Shown piece by piece: positions 34,549 to 54,894 of a DNA stretch of 64,000 nt. Source of the stretch: Melieria omissa (Eukaryota > Arthropoda > Insecta > Diptera > Ulidiidae); contig OZ020267.1 in assembly GCA_963971225.1 (NCBI GenBank), forward strand, positions 152,945,920 through 153,009,919. The letters run 5' to 3'. The notes under the pieces are model-generated. The model was not told the DNA's origin. It did not search any database and saw only the letters and a program-made list of their open reading frames with translations. A program made the translations under genes and the position numbers. Position 1 is the stretch's first letter. Each line of letters starts with the position of its first letter.

Positions 34549-35280
34549 GGTCTGTTCAAAAAATTTCGGCAATTTTGTGTTTTCAAAAATTATTTATTTA
34601 ACCTTCAGCCTGTCTCTTGGGGTATATTTGACCCCAGCCGGAATTAAAAAAACAGATGAGCGGTTTTGTGCACTCGTTTACTGGTGTTATTTAGTGTTAA
34701 TCGCGCTTGCAACCCAATAACAAATTGAAAAAAACACTCTTCGGGGCTTCCCCTTTTTGTGATTTATGTGTAACATTTCTTCATGTTTTGTCATTAAATC
34801 AGGGGTCGGCAAAATTGACAATGATGGTGTTAGTGAGCGCAGTGAAATTTCTCTCCACTGTGTAAATTATACCTTTGCCAACCAGTGCAGTAAATTATAT
34901 AACCGTTTCATTGGGGTCATCCTGACCCCAAAGGACAGCGAACGCAATTTTGAGCAAAGGACAGACAGAAGGTTAATCATGAATTGTTGGTCTCCACAAA
35001 TTCACAAATTGCGCATAACTTGCTGGAAATATTTGTTATTGCTTGTTCTACCCTGTCGCAATTGAAGAAAACTGTAAGCAAAACCTTTACTTTGCAAAAC
35101 GGGATTTACTTTGCAAAACGGCTGTCAAAAATTAACTGAACATACAAAATGGACAATCTTGTCAACATAAATGAGGGACATGAGCAAGACATGAGTACCA
35201 ATATAACGTCACAAAAAATTAAAAATCGAATATACGCAACCCGGGGAAAATCAAAATAAGCGATGCTTTTTGAACAGACC
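34549..35280. mobile_element. degraded element bounded by GGTCTGTTCAAAAA inverted repeats
   Basis: The left edge reads GGTCTGTTCAAAAA and the right edge is its reverse complement ending at 35280, giving a span of 732 bp. Such ends resemble those of mariner-like elements, but no transposase is present and I could not show a TA duplication. A piggyBac-like insertion (34602-34972) lies inside, so the host piece would be about 360 bp. Confidence 0.4.
34602..34972. mobile_element. piggyBac-like MITE
   Basis: These 371 bp are flanked on both sides by TTAA (34598-34601 and 34973-34976), the target site of piggyBac elements. The ends are imperfect inverted repeats (CCTTCAGCCTGTC against CCTTCTGTCTGTC). 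Near each end is a GGGGT...TGACCCC hairpin motif, as often seen in piggyBac-type termini. No transposase fits in this length, so it would be non-autonomous. It sits inside the larger inverted-repeat interval 34549-35280. Confidence 0.65.
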
Positions 35281-35578
35281 TCTTATATTCCTTAAACAAT
35301 TTTTATAAAACATGTATATCTGCATTTTCAATTAATATGAAGATATCTGACATCGAATTCAGCTTTATCGAAATCATGTTACTTTGGGAAGTCTCCGATG
35401 AAGAACAGGGATGTTGTGCAGTGCTAGCTTGGCATCAGCTGCGCTGTTTATTTCGTGTTTCTTGGTATTTTTGATAAGAGACGTCAAAGCGTTTGGTCCT
35501 GTTGTGCTTGCTAGTTTCTTAGTGCAGTAGAAGTCAGGAATTAACAAGGAATAAAAGTGTTTTAATACAACAAATAAA
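35281..35578. promoter_or_regulatory. 5' region of second kinase gene
   Basis: About 300 bp between the transposon remnant and the ATG of the second kinase. It must hold the 5' UTR and probably the promoter, so the transposon remnants lie close upstream. No specific motif is claimed. Confidence 0.4.
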
Positions 35579-38158
35579 ATGCCAGCCTTTGGAAGCAGCC
35601 AAAATTATGTTTGGGAAAAGGAGAAACTGTTGGGATCAGGCACGATGGGAGTTGTATACAGAGTAAGTTTGAATTGTTAGTTTGGTGCGACGTCACACAT
35701 ATTTACAAATATGTTTTCACACAGGGTGCTCACTGCATCACTGGTGAACTGGTGGCCGTCAAGACGTTCAACGCTTATGGCGAGCGGTATTTGCATCATA
35801 CCTCGCGGCGTGAAATTGAAGTCTTAAAAAAAGTGCAACACGAGAATATTGTGAAATTGCTTGCCGTCGAAACAGATTACGAGGCGGCAGTTACGGTGAT
35901 TGTCATGGAGTTGTGCGCCGGTGGCAGCCTCTTATCCATACTCCAGAACCCAGAAAACCGGTATGGGTTGCCCGAGGTCGAGTTTCTTTTAGTGCTGAAA
36001 CATCTGACTGCCGGAATAAAGTATTTGCGCGACAACAAGCTCGTGCATCGCGACCTGAAGCCGGGCAACATAATGAAATTCATTGCCGAGGATGGTGAAG
36101 TCAGCTATAAGTTGGCGGATTTTGGTGCTGCGCGTGTGCTAGAGGATGACGAGCCGTTTACCACCCTTGTTGGCACAGAGGAGTACTTACATCCGGATCT
36201 ATTCGGGCGCGCTGTGCTGCAAAAGTCCGGCAGCCGCACGTTCAGCGCAAATGCCGACCTGTGGTCCCTCGGTGTCACCCTGTACCATGTAGCCACCGGT
36301 TGTTTGCCATTTCGTTCGTTTGGTGAACGTAGGGATCGCGAAACCATGCACAGGATCATAAACGAGAAGGCGTCTGGTGTAATCTCTGGATGGCAACTGT
36401 CGGAGAACGGGCCGATCGAGTGGTCCACAAGCTTGCCGCCGTTGTGTCAGCTGTCGGAAGGCTTGAAGCCACTAGTCGTAAAGCTGCTGGCCGGGCTATT
36501 CGAGAGTAAAGTGGACAAGGCTTGGTCATACGACCGTTATTTTCAGGAGGTTGTTGCGATATTAAGCAAAAAAGTTGTTCATATCTTTTTCGTTAATGGC
36601 ACCTGCTCGCTAGAAGTATTTCTAGAGCCATCGGATAAAATCGATGGCCTACGACAGCACATTGAGCAGCAGACAAAAGTGCCTGTGGAGGCGCAAATTT
36701 TGCTATACAATAGAGATCATTTAGAAAAGATTGTAAACCAGCTTCTCACTGGTAAGTACTCTATGCAAGAGAGTTTTGGCTAACATAATCATATGCGTTT
36801 GATTTATACTGTAGCGACAGAGTTCCCTGCAACTACAGCGGAAAATCCCATATTTATGTACAGTAACGCAGATAACAACGTGCAAATGGCGGAGCAGGTA
36901 CAGCCTCCGAAGTTTCCTGTTTTCACCAGCACTGTGTCGATTCAAACAGACTCTCGTTTAGCTAAGGTTTGTACAGTTTATAACAGTTATTGCCTTAGGT
37001 GTTCAATATGCTTTTGTGTGCATAGGACGCATGCGCCGTTGGGTACTTTTGCAAGAGACGTGTGGATTCGTATGCAGCAACAGCCAATTTAATTAAGAAT
37101 GGCGCTGAGAACTTTAACCAGAAATTGACTTCCCGGATCACGATGTTATTCAAGTAATGCGTCTTAAATACTTTTAGTTTGGTTACATAAAAATTTGTGA
37201 AATTAATATTTTTCTATAGAAAGTGTGAAGAGTTTTCAACTCAGCTGACGACGGTAGTTTACGCCATGAACGTTCTGATTCAATTTTCATCGAAGGTAGA
37301 AGCCTGATCTGCGTAACAGTTAAGTCGAGCAGCAACTTTACTAATGACAATATTTTGCAATTTAAGAGTGACGACAAAATGCCTCTTTTCAACAATTTCA
37401 AGGATTTGCAGAAAAAGTCGCACATGTTGATCGCCAGTATAAGCGAAGTGCACAAGAAATATATTATAGACGATGATCTCAAGTAAGTTATATTGCAAAT
37501 TGACTACTGGTAGGAGTAATGATTACGATATTTTTTCGAAAGGAGCAAATGGTGTACGGCATTGCGGAACTATAAAAGTCCTAAAGACACACGCGCTGAC
37601 ATAAAAGTCAACACCTTCGTAAGTGCGTTGCGGGAGTCTTATGAATATTTGGCCAAAGAAAGTGGCAAAAACGTTACCGAATTTTCCGACCAGCAGCTAT
37701 ATGCTTTAGAAAAGATTAAAGTAAGCCTTGTGACTATAAGTCAAAAAGTGTGTTCGCTGAAGTTTTAACCTTAACTTTATTAGATGAATCGCAATAGTGA
37801 GCGCATCAAGGAGCTACTCTCAGGGGATGTCGTTCCCGCTGTGCGCTCAATGGTCACGTGCATGAATGACTGGTTTAAGATGGCGCAAGTCGTCTACCTG
37901 CGAACACGCATTTTAGCAAAGGACTTGCACGATTGTCATCGTAAATTGTTTTTGCTGCAGACAACACACAAAGCGCTGATGGCAGAAGAGCAACAAACTC
38001 TTATGATGGTAGTATATGAATTCTGCATTCTTTAGTTAGTTGTATTCTGAATTCTTTGTTTGCTTGTTAATCTACAGCAGATGATTGCGCAACGAGAGGA
38101 ATTGGAGCAAACTCTGAACGAAAATGATGAGCTGGTTACTAAATTGCAGTCATTATAG
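35579..38158 (+). CDS. IKK-epsilon/TBK1-type kinase, diverged tandem paralogue
   Basis: The nine exons are 35579-35662, 35725-36751, 36815-36966, 37026-37153, 37220-37295, 37367-37482, 37543-37720, 37784-38008 and 38078-38158, giving 688 residues. Exons 1-5 and 7 have exactly the same lengths and phases as in the upstream kinase gene, which shows a whole-gene tandem duplication. The kinase residues are kept: LGSGTMGVVYR, K41, HRDLKPGN (D138) and DFGAAR (D160). The activation loop reads FTTLVGTEEYLHP, so the phospho-acceptor serine is a threonine at 175 and Tyr177 is valine. A ubiquitin-like domain (IFFVNGTCSLEVFLEPSD) and a coiled-coil tail follow. The scaffold region is much more diverged. 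Exon 6 has two possible acceptors; 37367 is preferred. An active kinase with changed regulation is inferred. No counterpart is known to me in Drosophila. Confidence 0.92.
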
Positions 38159-38577
38159 AAGAGGTTATTGAAGTATTATTACACACAAACATCAAGTGCC
38201 ATTATTTATTAAAAGCATAAAATAATATACATAAGCAATTCAAAGCTGTATAAAACTACAACATAAAATATATTTTTAAATTTCTGTTTTGTTAATAGAA
38301 TGATTTATTGTGTGGGACCGCATTATGCTCTCAATGTTCCAAGTCTGCAAAACGCTGTCAAATCACTTAAAATGTCGCAAATATATCAAACGAATGCATC
38401 TTACGAGCGTATGTTTCCAAGAATTGACAATATGTATACCCAATTTAACTTTATATACTAGGTATATGTATATACTTTTATTCATGTATTTATTAGGAAT
38501 TTTATATATGTATGTATATGAAGTTAATACAAATTTATATAATTTTTATCCATACAAACACGAACATTACTATTATT
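38159..38577. other. 3' UTRs between convergent kinase paralogue and COG5
   Basis: AT-rich DNA with several AATAAA/TTTATT-type sequences serving both convergent genes. No coding exon is seen. Confidence 0.65.
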
Positions 38578-41106
38578 TTAGCCGATGCTTTTAAGAGCCT
38601 TTTCAAAGAAATCGACTATTAAGGGGTATATCTCGTCGTACTGTTCACTGTTCTTACGTCTGACGTTATCGCGATAACGTTGCAAGGCACCCGATATCAG
38701 CTCCAGCTTTTCGCGCTCTGACGTATGCCCGTCGAGCCACTCGATCAAGCGTTCATTCGACCAATTGGCTGTGGTATGTGGACTTTGTAGTTCATTACCC
38801 GCATAGCCAAAGAGCAGAAACAACACAATATAACTGGGTACCAATGAGTCTTTTCCAACGCTCTGCGTAACCAGCTCCGTCGGTTGTTGCACTAGTAAAA
38901 ATGACATGGCGCGTAGTAAGCGGGCGGCATTTCCCAGATCGGGCAGATTGGGGCAGATCGGCTTGAGAGCTTGTTCCATGTGAATGCAGTCATTTTTGAG
39001 ACGCTGACGTCCGGCGTGGCTGAGTGGACGAATAATACTGACGTTGTGTACAAAGAGCTCAATGCAGCGTTTTGCCAGTTCTTTGCCACACTTTCCGATT
39101 ACTTCCTTGTCATCAAAGGATTCAACATGATTAGCCCAGGAGCGCGAAATAAATTCCTAGTCAGAAATGAGACGTTTTTCGAAAAGCGATATTAGGGGCA
39201 AATATTATTGTATGAAATATTGTCTAAATAACATAACTAATCACACTAATAGCCCATTATACAGTACCTGTAGTTCCTTCATGTACATTGATGGGCCAGA
39301 GGTAGAGATTTTCTCTGTATTCAAGCCTGGCTCCCGGTGCATACTCAGTATGATAATGCTTATGGTGGAAATAATAGAGTCCATGATCTGTTGCAGTATG
39401 GTGCCGATTAGTATATCTGCCTGTTCCATTGATCTTGAAATGTCCGTCTGCGCCGTAGACTTGGACTTTGCAAAATGTTCGTGCAAGTCGTTTAACATGC
39501 GACGTACGGAGTCTTTGTAGTAGAACAGAATGTTCGCCAGCAGCACGTTTTGGGTCTGCTGAAAATTGGGAATGTCCACCACTTGCTTCGAGTCGGCTCC
39601 CAATTTGATTTGAGCTTCCAGTTTTGTGCACAGCTCCTTGCCACATGAAATAAAAACTGCTGCTACCGAGTTTGTAAGTCGGCCATCAATTAGCGCGGCG
39701 CTTAGTTCAGTCGCCGCAACACTAACAAAGTTATCCACTGTCTCATTCGAGGGCAAGTCAACGCCGGCGAGGCAGGCTTTCATGTTAGCAGCACACTTGC
39801 TTATATAGCCCACTTCGAGAGCGGTGAAAATGTCGTTGTCGAACTGAAATTCGCCATTTAAGCGATGCTCTAGTCCGCGTGCCGATGTCAACAGCTTGGA
39901 CAGACCTTCCTGTAGTGTTTGCGATACATGCGCTGGGCATTCGGCAAAGGATTTATGCAGAAGCCGCTGTACGGCTCGCCAGAAGCGATTGTGAATGCCC
40001 TCCTCACTTTCGGCTGTGTAGCCGAACTGGTTGATGTGTTCCAACGAACGCTTTAGTAACTTAATCTGCTCGCAGCTTTCGTACAGCTCGTCATACAGCA
40101 GCCAATGTAGAGACTTCCAGAACTTTGCGCGAAAGTTTTGTGTGGTGGTCAGCTGCGGAGTTTTTCCTGGGCCCCGAAGGCTACCGCTGCCTTTCGGAGG
40201 TGCATTACTTGAGCCTTTTGTCCTAGTGGTCTCCGCCTTACTGAGCACCGAAATATCTGTGCCTGCGAAGCACTCTTTTAGCGATTGCTCCAGCTCAGAA
40301 ATAAATGTTGTAACCAAATTGTCGAGCGACTTTTTCAGTGTGTTGAAGTTCATAAAAATCTAGAGAACGAACGAGAACAGAGTGCAAGTAAGAATGCATA
40401 TGCAACAACGTGAGAAAAAAAACCTTTAACGCGTTGACAACTTGCGTTTCATTACGCTCCTGCAGCCCTGTAACCAGTTGCATTTGTGTTAGGTTTCTTA
40501 TCTTCTGCCTGGAACCCACTACATACGCTCGAGCATTTTGAATAAATTCAATGTCCTTCAGATCCTCATCCTCAATTAACTGTCCCAGCTCGTAGTGGAT
40601 TTCCGCCTGCTTAAGAATATCCTTGGTTCCACGCAACTTTGCGGTAAGAGTGAGCAAAGTGCCTGCCGATCGTAACATGTGCGACAATTCGTGCAAACGT
40701 CCCAGAACTTTGGTCTGGTTCTCCACCTGCAGAACACAACTGTCATCAACTTATTTCTAAGATTCGAAGTGAGTAAATAGTACACCTGGTGATATTGCAC
40801 ATCGACCTGCGATTTCAGGCGCTGCCCAGTCACACGAATTTGCTGCACATCTTCGGCAAGTTCGTTGAGCGCGGCATCAAAGCGTCCCGCATGTGTGGCC
40901 TGCTGCAGTAGGGCGCCATGCTTCTCCCGCACTTGCTGATGCAATTCTTCGGTGGTCTGCTGCAACCTTTTGGACAGCTCCTGAATTTGCTCTTGAATTG
41001 TCGTGCTGGCATCGACAACCGTAATGGACTCTTCATCGAATTCTACCCTAAGTCATCAAAGTGGATATGTGTTACGATCATTTATTTATTTATTTCATGC
41101 TTACAT
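38578..41106 (-). CDS. fws: conserved oligomeric Golgi complex subunit 5 (four way stop)
   Basis: The start codon is split by an intron: A and T at 41106-41105, and G at 41047. The other exons are 40786-41047, 40424-40726, 39268-40359 and 38578-39156, giving 745 residues. The N-terminal coiled coil (IQEQIQELSKRLQQ, KHGALLQQATHAG) and the segment VENQTKVLGRLHELSHMLR match COG5, as do the long helical repeats to the end (FFEKALKSIG). COG5 belongs to lobe B of the COG tether, which retrieves Golgi glycosylation enzymes. The Drosophila mutant four way stop fails in spermatocyte cytokinesis. Donor GTTTTT of intron 3 is poor but the only one that keeps the frame. Its 5' end faces the distant crol gene. 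Confidence 0.93.
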
Positions 41107-44100
41107 TGCTGGCTGGCAGAGTATCTTCTTTTAACGCTACGCGCCACGGAACGTATCTGTGTAGTTGGCAGTCTCAAAGCACTATGTCCAAATAGTCAAA
41201 TTGGTGTTTTGAGGATTTGTGTTCGGTGTCAAGTGTAACTTGACGTCTGCAGTTTTTTGCGACTCTTAGAGATGTGCACTTCTTATAGTAAATCGATAGT
41301 TTTGGGAATGAATACTACCGCTCATACAAAATTTGAAGGCGGCGGTGGTAATGTCAAATGGTTAGATACTTTAGCTTAATTAAATTGTAAATTCATTACT
41401 TTAATTTAAAAAACAGACATTAGTTTACTTGTACAATATATTTTAATACGCAATTGAATTAAATTAAATTAATGAAGTTAATTGAGTTAATTATTTAAAT
41501 AAAATGTTCGCCAGTTTATAAAATTCCATCCCACCTTTCAGTGAGAAACAAGAAAATGATTGTTATCGCAATCACTTTTCGTGTTCCCTTTTGAAATACT
41601 GGGTTTGCATTACGAGAAAAATGTCAATCTGGCATCGCTGGTTACCGTTGCTGCGGAGTTCGGGTGGAATATTTCTCGTTGGAAAAAGTAGAATTTTAAT
41701 TTAATTCCTATCGGAATAAAAACTTGTGTAAAATGAAGAAAAATGTTACCAAGTTAAAGTGTAAATTGTGCTGCAGTGAGTGGTTATAAAATTCGGTAGA
41801 CGACGGTTTTATTAAGCATGAAATACGCGAAAATCTGTGAAGTGAAAAATTCTTGAGTGAATTTTCCGAAAGTGAAATGACATTTTGAGACGGCGGTGGC
41901 GGCGGCGGCCATTAAAGAATTTATTCGTGAGATTTAGCTGGCTCGTCGTGGTGTCGTCGGGTTTTAGACGAACAGGGAGCTGCGGCAGAGGGCAGCGAAC
42001 GCCGTCTGCGGCGCTGAGACGCATCGACGAAGCGACGCACTACAGCAGAAAAGCAACAAACATTAAAGCGACGAAGGAGCATAGGAGCGTAGGAAGAGTA
42101 ATACACATAATCAAGCGAACCGGATCAGACAGAGGGGAGGTGTGGCTGCCGTGCCTGTGCCGTTCCCGTGCAAAAGCGTCAGCACTGTGGATATTGGCGG
42201 AAAAAGATGGTAGTGAGTTGAAGAAAAAGTTGACATTTCATAAATGTTTTATTGGTTGAAGAGACATAGTTAAATTTTAGTTGATTGAGAATCAATGGAA
42301 AGAATTTTAAGTTTTTCGTGTTGTACAGAGGGGTGTGTGCTGCATGGAGTTTTGGCAATGTTTTGAAAACATATGTTGCCGTCGTGTAAAAAAGCGCGTA
42401 AATCTCATACCCGATAGATGCTGCAAAAACATTCAGTGACCTTTAGCGAGCATGCGTTGTCGGTAGCTTCGCTTTGGTGGACGCGGTTTGCGAAGGCAGC
42501 GTAAAACATGTACAGAGTGCGTCGTGCTAGCCAGTTGTGTGTTGTTTTGAAAAGGGGAAAGGGGAGTGGCTTTGGACTGCTATGATTTATATCGTATTTG
42601 TTTCTGTTTATAAACAAAAAGTAAATGGGGAAAAGAATTATGCTTGAGTGGTATCAAATCCAATTAGAATTTGTGGAAACCACGTCCACATTTAGAAGTA
42701 ACAATTTTATTTCGAGTGATTAGTATCAAAAGTAGTTTGGATAGGATAATGCTACAACTCGATAAGCTAATATTTTATCGGAAAGCAACTCAATATCAAT
42801 CGTGGATTCAATGTGACTTGTTGAATGTTTTTAAAAGTTTTAAATGGAAAAGTTTAAAAAATTTGGAAAAGTTGAATCAGTAATAAGGAACTTTCATATA
42901 AAAACATATTATTTGGGATCCCTTAGTTGCCATATTCAACACCCGACATAAAATCCGGTTTTGGCGATTTTCTTTAAAACTGTTAACTATTTCTTTGAGC
43001 CTGGAAATGCATAGTTATTGTGATCCTGTATAAAAAAGTAAGGTATTTGGTAGTCGTTTCGACTCAAAAATTTTTAAAACCACTTAATACATGATTGGAA
43101 TAGTTCAACGCCATCGTAAGATGGAAGAACAAGAAAAAAGTCTAAACAAAACTACGAATTTTCATCCAATATTTAGCTAAAGTCGTAACAATTTCCAACA
43201 AAACTTTTACTTAGAACTGAGAAACGGCTGGTTGGTTGTACTGGTAAATTTTTGGGCGCGATTTTCCAGGCCACACCACTCCTGAAATTTGTATGCGGGC
43301 ATCGGACATCACGCGCTCGTATTTCACCACCTCTACCAACCTTTCCCAATAAGAAAACATACAACACTGTTTGGTTGGATAATTCCCCTCACTCTGCCGA
43401 GTGCAGTGCAGTTGAGTTTAGTTTGATGCGGCGCAGGGGAGCTTTGTGTGTGAGTGCGCTAAATTGAGCGTCAATCATTTTCATCGTGCGCTCGTTGCTC
43501 GCTCGTTCCCGTACTCGTCTCTACGCATCTTCGTTGCTGTTGCCGTCGTCGTTGGTGTTGTTGGGTTCTCTCCACTTCTCTCCACCTCACTTGGTTTAGT
43601 TGAGTTTAGTCCACACACACCTTAACTCGTCTCACCTCCGTCGACGTATTTTGTTCGTTTCAGATATTTTTTCCTTCTTGTTTTTTGCTGCTGCTAAAGT
43701 TCTTCCCCTCTACATCCAGTTAATTCAGAAAGTGATTCTTAAATGGCGTCCCATTAAGAAAAAGTAAATCGCTGGATTGCATATGTATAAAAGAGTTAAG
43801 TGTAGTACGCCAATAGTTGAAGTGTGAAAAACGGGAAAATGTTGGCTGGCGGAAAATAATTGAGAAGTATGGTGCAACTCTTGTGAGAAAATGCGAAGAA
43901 AGCCAAAAATTGTAAAGATGAAATGATTCGTAATCAGAGCAATATGTGCAATTTTTGTTGAACGTTTTCTTTTTGGCAGAAAAGTGAAGCAAGCGGCGAG
44001 AATAAAAACGAAAGAAGAAAAAGTCGAAACGTACAGAAGAGGCAGACGACTTATTAACGTCATCGTGTCATTCTGCTAATTGTAAATATGTATTAAACGT

Positions 44101-46096
44101 ACGTTGTTTGTGTGTGGCGAAGGCACGGTTGCATTTATGCGGGCAGGACGGAACAAGCTTTGAAGAGGAGCGTGTGTCGTCGTGCGTTGACGTTGACGGG
44201 CAAGAACGAGTGCGTGTGCATACATTTGAGTCGAAATGGTATGCGCATTGAAATTTTGAATAAACATTGTATTGATTTGACATCGCTGTACAACAAGCTG
44301 CCATGTGAGGCTTCTGTCTGAAGTCTGCGCTTCGACATAACAGTGCAATTTCGGTTTTTAGAGCAATGTCTTCTCAAACTGGCAAAGCACAGCACTTGGC
44401 TGCAGTATGTGTGCATGTCTATCGTAGGCTTTCAGCTCGTAAAATGTAGTCAAGGTCACGAAAGGTCAAACACCTTTATGCCAGTTGCTAGTTTGGGCAT
44501 TGAGCACTGCTCAAGTCAAAGTGGTTTTCAGTTGTTACTTGAATAGGTTTTCACACACTTCGAGCCACTCTAGGATAGGCGCTGCTTTGCTTAGCGCCAA
44601 CTGATGTGTATGCAATGGAGACATTTCAGGTTTAAAGTGGTTACAAATCGCTGCTTTATTTGGAAGTCGAAAGATGTTAATTGCAAATAAACCTGCAGAA
44701 GACGCTCAAACTATACTCGAGCAGTCGCGATGAGTGGCAGTTGTTACTCTTGAAGCAACCCTGTGCGCTGTGAAAATGAATTTTTGGTACGGGTAGTGGG
44801 CTGGCCAGTTTCACCTCTGCCTGCCGCACCTTTTCATTGGATATGTGTGCTTTTATCCGTATTTTTATTTATTAAACAATTATGAAATGCACTCTAATTG
44901 AGTGTGATGGGGAAACGAAATTAAAATGTCTAAATGGAGAATCCGAACACGATTAGAACGAGCGTTCGCTTGTCGCACTCGTGCAGGAATCTGCGGGCGG
45001 GCTGGTTATAGCCGGAGCCACAGCGGTTGAAGTCGGCAAAGATGGATAGATGGATGAATGGGATGGGATGGGATGTATGATGGAGGTCGGCGGGAGCGAA
45101 AGGGAGTCAAAGTTTGAGAGAGCAAGCGAGAAGAACGAGAGCAAACTTTAAAATATGGAGGGAAAAGGCTGTAAAAGTAGTTGGAAACTTGATTTTTTTC
45201 GTGTGCGCCTTTTTGGAATGTTTTTGATTTTCTTTGGATCGCTTTGCGCTTGAATTCGTTGTATAAGATATCGCTCGCTAGTGCGGTATTACGTACGCGG
45301 ATGGTGTACTGGTTTGTTGGTGCTGTTGTGGCCGTTTGTCTTATTGGCGGCGCCGCGGTGTGGAGAATTTGTTGTTCTGTTCTAACTTGAAGTGGCGGGG
45401 CATTGGCGAGAGCGAGAGGAAGATGCTTGTGAATAAAATGTTGAGCGCACAAAACGAATTGGAAGTGCACGCATACGCACACGGGCACTGGCACACACAC
45501 AAACGCAACGATTGCATGTGGTGAATGTGCCTGGGACGATGACGACGACAGCGACGGCGGCGGCACGGTCGCACTCATTTAGGCGGGTTATTTCGATTTG
45601 CTTTAATTTTAATTATTTTTTTTATCAGAATTGACTTCAATTGCTGCAGGGGGTACGACAGAGTTGCAATTACAACTGTTTGCCGCTTTTGCTCAGAGTA
45701 CTTTTAGAACAGATTTTGCACACCTTCATGCTACTACTTTGATTGGAAAATTCGGCTATACGTAATTGAATTGTTTGGCTCAAGCAATCGAACCGACTAA
45801 ATTCGTAGGAACTCTCACGATGGATATTCTGTACTCGATAATCTAATCTGATGGATTTTCCTTTGTATTGCAATCTGAATCCTTGCAGTTGGACTTGGAA
45901 TTGAATTAGCTTGAGGTGTAGAGCAGAGCTCAGATCTAGTTTGAATCAAATTGTGATAGCAAGGTGCGGAAAGGACAGGACGCAAGCCAAGGGCAAAGGC
46001 TAGAAGCAAAGACAAAGACAAGTCAAAGTGACATGCAAGTGCTGTGCACTTGAAGTGCACCGAAATGTTCATCATGCACCGGGTGACGGTCATAAA
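41107..46096. promoter_or_regulatory. 5' region of crol and COG5; probable untranslated exons
   Basis: These five kilobases have no convincing coding exon. The early part (41600-42250) is rich in CGG/GCG triplets and CATCGCTG (41633-41640, motif 7-like), as in fly promoters and 5' UTRs. A second GC-richer pyrimidine block lies near 43440-43640 (TCGTTGCTCGCTCG and GTTGCTGTTGCCG). Alternative 5' exons of crol are likely within it, but splice borders cannot be fixed from sequence alone. The frame at 45006-45578 (minus) has no domain. Confidence 0.45.

Positions 46097-54894
<8,798 letters not shown>

Noticed and set aside
45006..45578. 190-codon minus-strand frame upstream of crol
   Set aside because: Low-complexity Ser/Pro/His composition, no recognisable domain, and sits in the probable crol 5' region.
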